Assembly: GCA_934591725.1 (NCBI GenBank)
Contig: CAKTPR010000093.1
Location: 1-8,183 of the forward strand
DNA: 8,183 bases
Reading direction: 5' to 3'
Source of the DNA: an uncultured Oscillospiraceae bacterium
Lineage (GTDB): Bacteria > Bacillota > Clostridia > Oscillospirales > Oscillospiraceae
A program made the translations under genes and the position numbers. A model generated the notes under the pieces. The model saw only the letters and a list, made by a program, of their open reading frames with translations, ran no database searches and had not been told where the DNA came from. Below are positions 1 through 6,346 of this stretch, in pieces (the stretch's first letter is position 1; each line of letters begins with the position of its first letter).

Positions 1-299
1 CTCATAATGTGGCCGTAGCTGTGATAGAAGGGGCTTGCCTCATCGAGGAAGGCCTCCCACAGCTCCGGGTGGTACAGAGCGTTGCCGCCGCCGAGCGCGA
101 CGAAGTATGACAGGTTCGACAGCAGGCAGCCGAAGGCTATGCCGACGAGCAGCAGCGGCTCGAACTTCTTGACGATGCCGAAGTACAGGAGCACAAAGGC
201 GATAAGGATCATGATAAGGTTCTTCCAGCCGCCGTCCATGAAAAAGGCGGAGAAGCCCGATTCTGACCACAGCTTATAGAACACTCCAAGAACGTCCAT
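1..299 (-). CDS. oadB: Na+-pumping decarboxylase beta subunit, N-terminal part (OadB/GcdB/MmdB family)
   Basis: This is the first 99 codons of the beta subunit of a biotin-dependent decarboxylase Na+ pump; the rest lies beyond the left edge. In this family the beta subunit is a polytopic membrane protein that decarboxylates carboxybiotin and couples this to Na+ export. Visible residues start MDVLGVFYKLW, followed by a hydrophobic helix (about 27-42, LIMILIAFVLLYFGIVKKFEPLLL in outline) carrying the family signature FEPLLL at about 46-51, then a second hydrophobic stretch (GIAFGCLLSNL). The fragment ends in a soluble-looking stretch with PFYHSYGHIM, consistent with the loop before the GGLL region of clostridial homologues. 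The start at 299 has an AAGGAGGAG ribosome binding site four bases upstream. The gene lies 11 bases after the biotin-carrier stop, so it is the last visible gene of the operon. The oxaloacetate name is inferred from the alpha subunit; beta subunits alone do not separate substrates. Confidence 0.9.
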   Translation of the reverse strand, partial: MDVLGVFYKLWSESGFSAFFMDGGWKNLIMILIAFVLLYFGIVKKFEPLLLVGIAFGCLLSNLSYFVALGGGNALYHPELWEAFLDEASPFYHSYGHIM

Positions 300-310
300 A
301 GCTCTCCTCC

Positions 311-700
311 TTATGCGATGACGACCAGCGGAGTACCGGTCTCAACGACCGCGCCCTTGGTAACATTGATCTGCGCTACCGTGCCGGACTTCGTGGCGGA
401 GATCTCGTTCTCCATCTTCATGGCCTCAAGGACGATGAGCACGTCGCCTTCGTTGACATGCTGACCCTGTGCGACGTTTATCTTCAGTATGTTGCCGGGC
501 ATGGGGCTTGTGACGACATCGCCCGCGGCGAGCGCACCGGCTGCCGGTGCCGCTGCGGGAGCTGCCGCAACAGACGCTGCGGGGGCGGCAGGTGCTGCAG
601 CTGCGGGAGCTGCCAGCTCATATTCGTTCACGAGCATGGCCTCGCCCTGCTCTACCTCTACCTCGTATACGCGGTTATTAAGAGTTACTTTGTATTTCAT
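311..700 (-). CDS. Biotin carrier subunit of the decarboxylase (biotinyl domain protein)
   Basis: This 129-residue protein carries the biotin that shuttles CO2 between the alpha and beta subunits. It has three parts. Residues 1-29 form a short beta-rich leader (MKYKVTLNNRVYEVEVEQ). Residues about 30-60 are a flexible Ala/Pro-rich linker. Residues about 61-129 are the biotinyl/lipoyl domain, with the PMPGNI turn and the biotinylation motif EAMKMEN; the acceptor is Lys95 (codon 416-418). This is the layout of the gamma subunits of glutaconyl-CoA and methylmalonyl-CoA decarboxylases. In classical oxaloacetate decarboxylase the domain is instead fused to the C-terminus of alpha, which here ends without one, so the two fit together. 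The start codon overlaps the stop of the preceding gene (ATGA, 697-700), indicating translational coupling. The linker is low-complexity and GC-rich. Confidence 0.95.
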   Translation of the reverse strand: MKYKVTLNNRVYEVEVEQGEAMLVNEYELAAPAAAAPAAPAASVAAAPAAAPAAGALAAGDVVTSPMPGNILKINVAQGQHVNEGDVLIVLEAMKMENEISATKSGTVAQINVTKGAVVETGTPLVVIA

Positions 701-1035
701 TTGTCCTTGACCTCCCTGATGGATTTGAAGCGCAGTTCGTTTAAGGGTTTTCCAAGCTTATCCGCGACAATGGCCATGACCATCGCGGCGTCTCTCGGAT
801 CGGTGTCATAGAGCTTCAGCTCTCCGGCTGTGCCGGTAGCGGCTGCCGGTGCGGCAGGAGCAGCGGGTGCAGCGGCAGGAGCTTTGGCCGCCTTGCGCTT
901 TGCGCTCTTGAACATAAGGTCGCCGACGAACATCACAAGGATCATCAGCATTATGATCCCGATGAACACGACCGCGTAGCCCAGCAGCGCCGTCATCGCG
1001 GCGTCGCCGACAGAAATGTTTATAAGGTCATTCAT
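697..1035 (-). CDS. oadG: Small membrane subunit of the decarboxylase Na+ pump (OadG family)
   Basis: This 112-residue protein is the small membrane-anchored subunit that holds the decarboxylase complex together. One transmembrane helix lies at about residues 14-38 (ALLGYAVVFIGIIMLMILV in outline). A basic patch (KSAKRKAAK) follows, then an Ala/Pro linker at about 50-68. The C-terminal soluble segment, about 78-110 (DPRDAAMVMAIVADKLG, then LNELRFKSIREV), resembles the C-terminal extension of delta/epsilon subunits of methylmalonyl-CoA and glutaconyl-CoA decarboxylases, which help assemble alpha and carrier. The start at 1035 is preceded by GAGGAGAG. A second Met at residue 14 would remove little and has no better ribosome binding site. 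The gene begins 13 bases after the alpha stop and overlaps the carrier start by four bases. The family call is firm; the Greek-letter subunit name depends on which decarboxylase this is. Confidence 0.9.
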   Translation of the reverse strand: MNDLINISVGDAAMTALLGYAVVFIGIIMLMILVMFVGDLMFKSAKRKAAKAPAAAPAAPAAPAAATGTAGELKLYDTDPRDAAMVMAIVADKLGKPLNELRFKSIREVKDK

Positions 1036-1048
1036 GTTTCATCTCTCC

Positions 1049-2431
1049 TCAGATCTGCTCTATAGAATAGCGGACGCTGTGCTCCTCCGCCTCCCTGCGC
1101 TTTTCAAAGAAGTTCTCCGCCACCTGCGGGAAGGCGATGTAGCTGAGCACATCCTCCTCGCATCTTGCGGTGTCCCCAAGCTCGGCCTGTGCCTTCTCGA
1201 AGGTGTCCGCCGGGAGCGTCTCGGCATAGCGGCCCTCGATGGGCTTCTCACCGCCGAGGATCTTTGCCCTGACCTCGGGGTCGATGGGCGCGGGGGTCTT
1301 GCCGTATTCGCCGCGGCAGTATGCGCGCATCTCCGCACCGACGTTCTTATAGCGCTCACCGGCGAGGACGTTCTGCACAGCCTGAGTGCCGACGAGCTGG
1401 CTCGTCGGGGTGACGAGCGGCGGATAGCCCATGTCCTTGCGCACGCGCGGGGTCTCCTCAAGCGCTTCGTCGAACTTGTCCAGCTTGTTCATCATCTTGA
1501 GCTGGCTGAGCAGGTTCGAGAGCATGCCGCCGGGGATCTGGTAGGTCAGGCACTGGGTATCTGTCGTAAGGGAAATGGGGTTGAGGGTGCCGTCGGCAAT
1601 GTACTCGGCGCGGACGTGCTTGAAGTAGTCCGCCATCTTGTGCAGGATCGCAGGGTCAAGGCTCATGTCATAGCCCATTTCCTTGAGGGTGTAATAAAGC
1701 GTCTCGGTCGCAGGCTGCGAGGTGCCGCCGGAGAACGGGGATATGGCGGTGTCGATAACGTCGGCCCCGGCCTCGATACCCTTGAGATAGGTCATGAAGG
1801 CAAGTCCCGTCGTGCAGTGCGTATGCAGCACGACCGGCAGGTCGACCGCATCCTTCAGTGCGGAGACGAGGTCATAGCAGCTCTGCGGCGTCAGTATGCC
1901 GGCCATGTCCTTTATGCAGATGGAGCTCACGCCCATCGCGGCCATTTCCTTTGCAAGCTCGACGTACTTATCCAGAGTGTGTACAGGGCTCGTGGTATAG
2001 GAGATAGCGCCGGAGGCCATCGCCCCGGACTTCACCGTCTCCTCTATGGCGACCTTGAGGTTATCCGTATCGTTGAGCGCGTCGAATATACGGATGATGT
2101 CTATGCCGTTTCTGACGGACGCACGCACGAAGCGGCGGACTATATCGTCGCTGTAATGCTTATAGCCGAGGATGTTCTGCCCGCGCAGGAGCATCTGGAG
2201 CTTGGTGTTCGGCATCGCCGCGCGTATCTTGCGCAGCCGCTCCCACGGATCCTCATTGAGAAAGCGCAGGCACACGTCAAAGGTCGCGCCGCCCCAGCAC
2301 TCCACGGAATAGAACCCCGCCTTGTCCATCTCCGCCAGCATCGGCGCAAACTTCTCATACGGCAGCCGAGTCGCGATGAGCGACTGGTTCGCATCCCTCA
2401 GTATCGTCTCTGTAAACTCTACTTTCTTCAT
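1049..2431 (-). CDS. oadA: Decarboxylase carboxyltransferase (alpha) subunit, oxaloacetate decarboxylase/pyruvate carboxylase type, without biotin domain
   Basis: This 460-residue cytoplasmic protein matches the carboxyltransferase domain of OadA and pyruvate carboxylase, which moves CO2 from oxaloacetate to biotin (giving pyruvate). The N-terminal TIM-barrel begins with ETILRDANQSL (metal ligand Asp13). It continues with GGATFDVCLRFLNEDPWERL (about 47-66), LLRGQN (81-86), the IKDMAG motif with the expected carbamylated metal-binding Lys174, and HTHCTTG with metal ligands His203 and His205. The conserved C-terminal region follows, with IPGGMLSNL and TPTSQLVGTQAV. The protein stops after this domain, whereas enterobacterial OadA (about 590 residues) continues into a biotinyl domain; here that domain is a separate gene. 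The start at 2431 has a GGGGGAGGAG ribosome binding site. This is the first gene of the operon, behind a promoter candidate at about 2513-2541. Acyl-CoA decarboxylases use an unrelated alpha subunit, so the substrate is a 2-oxoacid, most likely oxaloacetate. Confidence 0.93.
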   Translation of the reverse strand: MKKVEFTETILRDANQSLIATRLPYEKFAPMLAEMDKAGFYSVECWGGATFDVCLRFLNEDPWERLRKIRAAMPNTKLQMLLRGQNILGYKHYSDDIVRRFVRASVRNGIDIIRIFDALNDTDNLKVAIEETVKSGAMASGAISYTTSPVHTLDKYVELAKEMAAMGVSSICIKDMAGILTPQSCYDLVSALKDAVDLPVVLHTHCTTGLAFMTYLKGIEAGADVIDTAISPFSGGTSQPATETLYYTLKEMGYDMSLDPAILHKMADYFKHVRAEYIADGTLNPISLTTDTQCLTYQIPGGMLSNLLSQLKMMNKLDKFDEALEETPRVRKDMGYPPLVTPTSQLVGTQAVQNVLAGERYKNVGAEMRAYCRGEYGKTPAPIDPEVRAKILGGEKPIEGRYAETLPADTFEKAQAELGDTARCEEDVLSYIAFPQVAENFFEKRREAEEHSVRYSIEQI

Positions 2432-2512
2432 GTCTCCTCCCCCGATCTAACATATAATTATCGGTTTTGCCGACTGTTTTGCGAATCTTCAAATTCTCAC
2501 GCATTGTACCAC

Positions 2513-2541
2513 ATTATAGCACAGTGCCCGGTAATATTCCA
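2513..2541 (-). promoter_or_regulatory. Candidate promoter of the decarboxylase operon
   Basis: Reading the minus strand, there is a perfect extended -10, TGCTATAAT (hexamer at 2513-2518, TG at 2520-2521). Seventeen bases upstream is a weak -35, TGGAAT (2536-2541). The extended TG can compensate for a poor -35. The implied transcript start is near 2505, giving a leader of about 75 bases before the alpha-subunit start. This is a pattern match only. Confidence 0.6.
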
Positions 2542-2581
2542 TTGCCAAAACCACCAGCTTTTTCCGCCGTTTGGCAGATTT

Positions 2582-2611
2582 TTGACACTCATTTTTTGCT
2601 TTTGTTACAAA
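2582..2611 (+). promoter_or_regulatory. Candidate promoter of the lipoprotein gene
   Basis: A perfect -35 hexamer TTGACA (2582-2587) is followed after 18 bases by TACAAA (2606-2611). The latter is preceded by TGT (2603-2605), an extended -10. The transcript would start near 2618 and leave a leader of about 150 bases. It is back-to-back with the decarboxylase promoter; the two -35 elements are about 40 bases apart, so a shared regulator is possible but not shown. Confidence 0.55.
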
Positions 2612-2771
2612 GCTGCGGGCAATGCCATAAAGAAAATGTTAAATATTGGGCGGGTAAGCGGTCAAGGACTCAAGCCTTTCGGAACATTATCGCTTTATCA
2701 TTCGTCTCAGATATCAAGACGCATGGAAAGATCAGACGGCACTTGCAATATTTGACTTATATGGAGGAGTT

Positions 2772-4991
2772 ATGAGAAAACACATAAAGCTCATCTGCGC
2801 CATGCTTATTGCCGCTGTGCTGCTCGCATCGAGCGGCTGCGCGCACGGCGCGTCCCCCGCCGCGCAAAGCCCGGCGTACACAGCGGCAGAGCCAATAACC
2901 ATTGCCGAGCCTCATACACCCACGGAGACTGTCATGGGCTACGTGAGCACCGAGGTCGAAACTCCCGAATGGATCGAGAGCTTCAAATGCAGCGCTCCCG
3001 TCGGTGACTGGTTCCACACTGTGGCATACACGACCGACGGCGGCATCGCGGTCGCAAGCTATGACACGCTCAATGACACATGGCAGCGGTATGACCTCGG
3101 CACAGAGCCTGCGATCTGCCCCTCTGTGGAGTTCTTTTCTGCGGCTGAGAGCTCATTCTGGGTCGTGCTGAGAGAGAGCTACACGGATGCGGAGATAAGC
3201 GCAGACGACCGTTCGCGGGCGCTGAATTACTACCTTGTGTATATCGACGCGGAGACCGGGGAACAGGCATGCTCATACCTCGCATTGGACGAGCACCAGC
3301 CCTATTACATGGCAATCATCGCGCTGGACAAAGACCGCGCGCTCCTCAGCGACGGGGAGACGACGTATCTGCTCGATCCCGCGGCCGAAGTCATTGACAC
3401 GCCGCCGCTTGAGATACTGGGCGGCGGGCTCCATGTATACGTAGACGGCGAAATGTACGTAGGCACGTATGACGGCGTTGCTCATTTAGATAAAGACACG
3501 CTCCAATATACGGACACGGTCAGCAAAATGAAGGATCAGCCTGTTTACGGCAGCTGCCTTGGGCGCTTTCTGACCACGAAAGACAGTACCCTGTATTCAG
3601 TATCTCTCTCAGGCGAGGAGACAGAGCTGTTTTCATGGATGGACGTCTCACTGAGCTACAGCCGCCTTTACGGCTGGGATGGCTTGGAAAACTCAAACGG
3701 CGATATTTTACACATGACTGACAGGATAACGAAGGTCTCCAAGGCTCAGGTGCCGGTAAAGAAAACCCTTATGCTGGCCTGCTTCGGGGACAGCTCAGTG
3801 CAGAACAATTCCGCCATACATTCGTATATCTGTTCGGATAAACTGATGGACGCGATACTCAGGTTCAATAACAGTGATCCTGAGTACCGCGTCGAGCTAG
3901 TGCCGTATATTTACAATAATGAAAACGAGCGCAATAGGATGATGATGTCCATCGCCACTGGGAGCGATATCGACCTGATAGACACGAGCCTGCTGCCCGA
4001 TGGGGCTATTGACAGGCAGCTGCTTGTCGACCTGCTCCCGTACATCGACGCGGACGCCACCCTGAGCCGCGATGATTTCATCCCCACGCTGCTGAGCAGC
4101 ATGATGAAAAACGGCGGCTTATATGAGTATGTGGACAAGTACACCATCCTAACCGTGTATACGCACCCCGAATTTGCCGGTGATGACACATGGACGGCAA
4201 GCGGCGTCAAGCAGCTTATAATGGAAAAACCGGAACTTAAAGTACCGTCGCTCCCGGAGAACATGAAGCTGCTGTTCTCATGGGCGGCGACGGCGGAGTT
4301 CATAGACCGGGCAAACGGCACCTGCAATTTTGACTCCCCCGCATTCGTCTCATGGCTCTCACTGATGAAGCAAATGACAGGGAGTGCGGTGGAGTATGCC
4401 CGCGGCAATGCGCTTTGCTGCATAAGCTACGACTTTGCCTGGGACTTTGGGCTCAAGGCTCATCTGACCATGCGCGGGGACTATTCAGTCGTTGGCTTCC
4501 CTGATGCAGCAGGGACTGGGAGCTATTTTCTCAAGCTCGGAAAGCCCGGACTTTCAGGCACTTCGGGATATCTTTCAGAAGAACTCGATATACGCACCGG
4601 CGGCGTGTCCACAAGCGTGGGCATACTCGCTTCCGGCAGCGGACGCGATGGGGCATGGCGCTTTCTGAGGACTTTCATCGGCAGCGAGGAAGAGCCGTAT
4701 ATCAGCAAAGGTATCCCCGTTCTGAAGGAGACCTTTGAACAGGCTGTGCAGGCGGAGCTCGACAGGGGCAGAAGTCAGGATGATCTTCCGTTTCCGTGTT
4801 ACACGGCGGAGGACGCGGATACTCTGCGCAGCATCGTGTACGGCACGGATAAGGTCGTGTGCACGGACAAGGCCGTTATCGATATTATCACGCGGACAAT
4901 CACCCCGTATCTTGAGGGCAAGGGAAGCGCCGAGGATGCGGCGCATGAGATACAGAGCAGGATGAGCATTTACCTTGCCGAGCAGGCTTAG
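2772..4991 (+). CDS. Large lipoprotein: N-terminal beta-rich region plus family 1 solute-binding-like domain
   Basis: This 739-residue protein is predicted to be exported and lipid-anchored. Its signal peptide (MRKHIKLICAMLIAAVLL) ends in a lipobox-like ASSGC with Cys23 as the lipidated residue. The -3 Ser is less usual than Leu. An Ala/Pro/Thr-rich spacer follows. Residues about 65-325 are beta-rich with repeats of the kind GGIAVASYD, YLVYIDAETGE, YVGTYDGVAHLDKDT and STLYSVSLSGEE, suggesting a propeller-like fold. Residues about 330-735 look like an ABC family 1 solute-binding protein: AILRFNNSDPEYRVELV, then DIDLIDTS, GFPDAAGTGSYF, and VGILASGSGRDGAWRFLRTF near the end. Solute-binding proteins are usually 400-550 residues, so the N-terminal half is the extra part. 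No transporter permease or ATPase is adjacent, so the ligand is unknown and a sensing role is as likely as uptake. The start at 2772 has GGAGGAG (2763-2769) two bases upstream. The gene is convergent with the kinase-like gene, 25 bases away. Confidence 0.85.
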   Translation: MRKHIKLICAMLIAAVLLASSGCAHGASPAAQSPAYTAAEPITIAEPHTPTETVMGYVSTEVETPEWIESFKCSAPVGDWFHTVAYTTDGGIAVASYDTLNDTWQRYDLGTEPAICPSVEFFSAAESSFWVVLRESYTDAEISADDRSRALNYYLVYIDAETGEQACSYLALDEHQPYYMAIIALDKDRALLSDGETTYLLDPAAEVIDTPPLEILGGGLHVYVDGEMYVGTYDGVAHLDKDTLQYTDTVSKMKDQPVYGSCLGRFLTTKDSTLYSVSLSGEETELFSWMDVSLSYSRLYGWDGLENSNGDILHMTDRITKVSKAQVPVKKTLMLACFGDSSVQNNSAIHSYICSDKLMDAILRFNNSDPEYRVELVPYIYNNENERNRMMMSIATGSDIDLIDTSLLPDGAIDRQLLVDLLPYIDADATLSRDDFIPTLLSSMMKNGGLYEYVDKYTILTVYTHPEFAGDDTWTASGVKQLIMEKPELKVPSLPENMKLLFSWAATAEFIDRANGTCNFDSPAFVSWLSLMKQMTGSAVEYARGNALCCISYDFAWDFGLKAHLTMRGDYSVVGFPDAAGTGSYFLKLGKPGLSGTSGYLSEELDIRTGGVSTSVGILASGSGRDGAWRFLRTFIGSEEEPYISKGIPVLKETFEQAVQAELDRGRSQDDLPFPCYTAEDADTLRSIVYGTDKVVCTDKAVIDIITRTITPYLEGKGSAEDAAHEIQSRMSIYLAEQA

Positions 4992-5016
4992 GTTTGCCTG
5001 TAAGGGATGCGTTGTA

Positions 5017-6078
5017 TCACTCCGCGTACCTTTCGCCGAAGCAGCGATCCGGCAGGCAGTCGGCAAGGCCGGTCAGCAGAGTGCGCATCCCCCGCTCCGG
5101 TTCCTCCTGCGCGGCATAGAGCTTCTGCGAGGGCACGGGGTTTCTGCTGAAGGACGCCCTCACGGTCGTGCCGACCTCCTCCCGGCTCTCCAGCAGGAGC
5201 GTGCCGCCGTGGAGATTCGCTATCGCAAGCGCGGCGGTGAGGCCAAGCCCCGCGCCGTGGTCAATGTCCGAGATGCCGAAGCCGTGCCTGTAGCGGTCGA
5301 ACACGAAGTGCAGCTTCTCCGGCGCGATGCCGCAGCCGTCGTCATTGACGGAGATCACGACCCGCTCGCGATCCTCTATGAGACGCAGGCTGACTCTTGT
5401 GCAGCCTGCGGCATGCGTCAGGCTGTTAGAAATAAGGTTCAGGACGAGGTTCTCCGCAAGCGCCGGGTCTATGCTCACGGTCAGCTCCTTAGGGCCGTAA
5501 TAGGCGACGCGCGACCCGTCGCTTATGAGGTTCACAGTGTCGGCCAGCTGTGCCAGCAGCGCCGCAAGGTCGGTCGGCCGCGGGACGAAGAACAGGCTCC
5601 CGTCGTCTATCGAGCGTATCAGAGTGACATTCGAGAGCATACGGTTTATCCTGTAATAATCATGCGTCACGGAAGCGAGCCCCGCAAGGAGCTCCGCGTC
5701 CTTGGCCTCCTCGGCGCGGGTGCGGAGCATCTCGGTCGTGACGCCCAGCCCCATCAGGCAATTGCGCAGGGAGTAGATCAGCGCGTCGTTTATGAGCGCG
5801 GCGGACTCCTCATGCTTTGTGAGGAACACTGCGCGCACTCCCTCCATTGAGGTCACGCGGACGATATAGCGCACGCCGCCTATCGGCAGGTCGCCGATAA
5901 ATGACGCGGCCTGCGCCTCGGCTATCTCTACGCCGAATACGCTCTTTACAGTGCTGCCTACGCAGCCCTCGCCAAGGATCGCTTTCGCGGCAGAGTTTGC
6001 AAACTGTATCCTCCCGCCGCGCACGAGCACGGCGGCTTCGCTGGACAGCGCGAGGACATCGGCGGAGATCATAAGCAT
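5017..6078 (-). CDS. Sensor histidine kinase-like protein (PAS-like region plus HATPase), phosphoacceptor His not found
   Basis: This 353-residue protein has no signal peptide or transmembrane segment, so it should be cytoplasmic. Residues about 5-90 look like a small PAS-type sensor (EAAVLVRGGRIQFANSAAKAILG). Residues about 95-155 form the two-helix dimerisation region. Where a kinase would read HELRxPL, this reads YSLRNCL, with Tyr102 at the His position; the second helix holds a His at 139. Residues about 200-312 are a complete HATPase domain: N-box LVLNLISNSLTHA (Asn214, Asn218), G1 box NDDGCGI (245-251), F-box FVFDRYRHG, and G2 box HGAGLGLTAALAIANLHGG. About 40 residues of unrecognised tail follow. 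The start at 6078 has AGGAGG (6088-6093) nine bases upstream; Met3 is a less likely alternative. No response regulator is adjacent. ATP binding is well supported, but canonical His autophosphorylation is doubtful. Confidence 0.83.
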   Translation of the reverse strand: MLMISADVLALSSEAAVLVRGGRIQFANSAAKAILGEGCVGSTVKSVFGVEIAEAQAASFIGDLPIGGVRYIVRVTSMEGVRAVFLTKHEESAALINDALIYSLRNCLMGLGVTTEMLRTRAEEAKDAELLAGLASVTHDYYRINRMLSNVTLIRSIDDGSLFFVPRPTDLAALLAQLADTVNLISDGSRVAYYGPKELTVSIDPALAENLVLNLISNSLTHAAGCTRVSLRLIEDRERVVISVNDDGCGIAPEKLHFVFDRYRHGFGISDIDHGAGLGLTAALAIANLHGGTLLLESREEVGTTVRASFSRNPVPSQKLYAAQEEPERGMRTLLTGLADCLPDRCFGERYAE

Positions 6079-6111
6079 ATCAATATTCCTCCTGCGGCAT
6101 TTTGTACGGAT

Positions 6112-6140
6112 ATTTTATCAAAGCTGGACAAAATAAACAA
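6112..6140 (-). promoter_or_regulatory. Candidate promoter of the kinase-like gene
   Basis: On the minus strand a -35 of TTGTTT (6135-6140) and a -10 of TAAAAT (6112-6117) are separated by 17 bases. The implied start near 6105 leaves a leader of about 27 bases before the ATG at 6078. The match is moderate and lies in AT-rich DNA, where chance hexamers are common. Confidence 0.45.
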
Positions 6141-6170
6141 GAGCGAGCAGAAAAACAGCAGATAAAATAT

Positions 6171-6196
6171 CGAAATTTCGGCACATTTTATTTCGG
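6171..6196. promoter_or_regulatory. Palindrome with repeated ATTTCGG half-sites, possible operator
   Basis: The perfect 10-base palindrome CGAAATTTCG occupies 6171-6180. The sequence ATTTCGG occurs at 6175-6181 and again at 6190-6196, and ATTTCG once more at 6313-6318, in the GAPDH leader. The palindrome sits between the two divergent promoter candidates, just upstream of both -35 elements, which suits a regulator acting on either gene. No known regulator motif is recognised. Confidence 0.35.
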
Positions 6197-6213
6197 AAAC
6201 TGGGCTTTTCATA

Positions 6214-6243
6214 TTGATTTTTACGAATATTATATGTTATTAT
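6214..6243 (+). promoter_or_regulatory. Candidate promoter of the GAPDH gene
   Basis: A -35 of TTGATT (6214-6219) is followed after 18 bases by TATTAT (6238-6243). The latter is preceded by TGT (6235-6237), an extended -10. A start near 6250 gives a leader of about 97 bases. The leader contains a GC-rich hairpin: CGGCG (6275-6279), loop CTTTC, CGCCG (6285-6289). It has no T-run after it, so it looks like a transcript-stabilising or regulatory stem rather than a terminator. Confidence 0.55.
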
Positions 6244-6346
6244 TTGAATGTGAATAAAGCATATATTTCCTGCCCGGCGCTTTCCGCCGCGTGGGGTTTA
6301 TATATGAGATCAATTTCGTATTTTCTTAAAAATGGAGGATATTACA

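Larger units (their letters stand above)
2432..2771. other. Divergent intergenic region between the decarboxylase operon and the lipoprotein gene
   Basis: This 340-base stretch is AT-richer than its neighbours and holds no convincing gene. Open frames crossing it are extensions of frames antisense to the alpha subunit. The left part carries the minus-strand promoter candidate and the middle the plus-strand one. The right part (about 2618-2771) would be a leader of about 150 bases for the lipoprotein gene. In that leader a weak nested fold is possible: AAGCG (2656-2660) with CGCTT (2691-2695), enclosing AAGG (2664-2667) with CCTT (2675-2678). I recognise no known riboswitch class. Confidence 0.6.

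Noticed and set aside
1016..2755. A 579-codon open frame on the plus strand across the alpha-subunit gene
   Set aside because: It is antisense to a clear carboxyltransferase with all metal ligands; its composition (Arg, His, Leu, Val rich) is that of a codon-bias shadow, and it lacks a ribosome binding site and recognisable domains.
4983..5000. CAGGC...GCCTG hairpin over the lipoprotein stop codon
   Set aside because: The stem has only five pairs and no T-run on either side, so it is not a credible terminator for either convergent gene.
4975..5850. A 291-codon plus-strand open frame after the lipoprotein gene
   Set aside because: It is antisense to the kinase-like gene, whose ATPase motifs are unmistakable, and has no ribosome binding site or recognised domain.
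6332..6346. In-frame upstream ATG for GAPDH
   Set aside because: It overlaps the ribosome binding site of the ATG at 6347 and would add five residues not found in the family.
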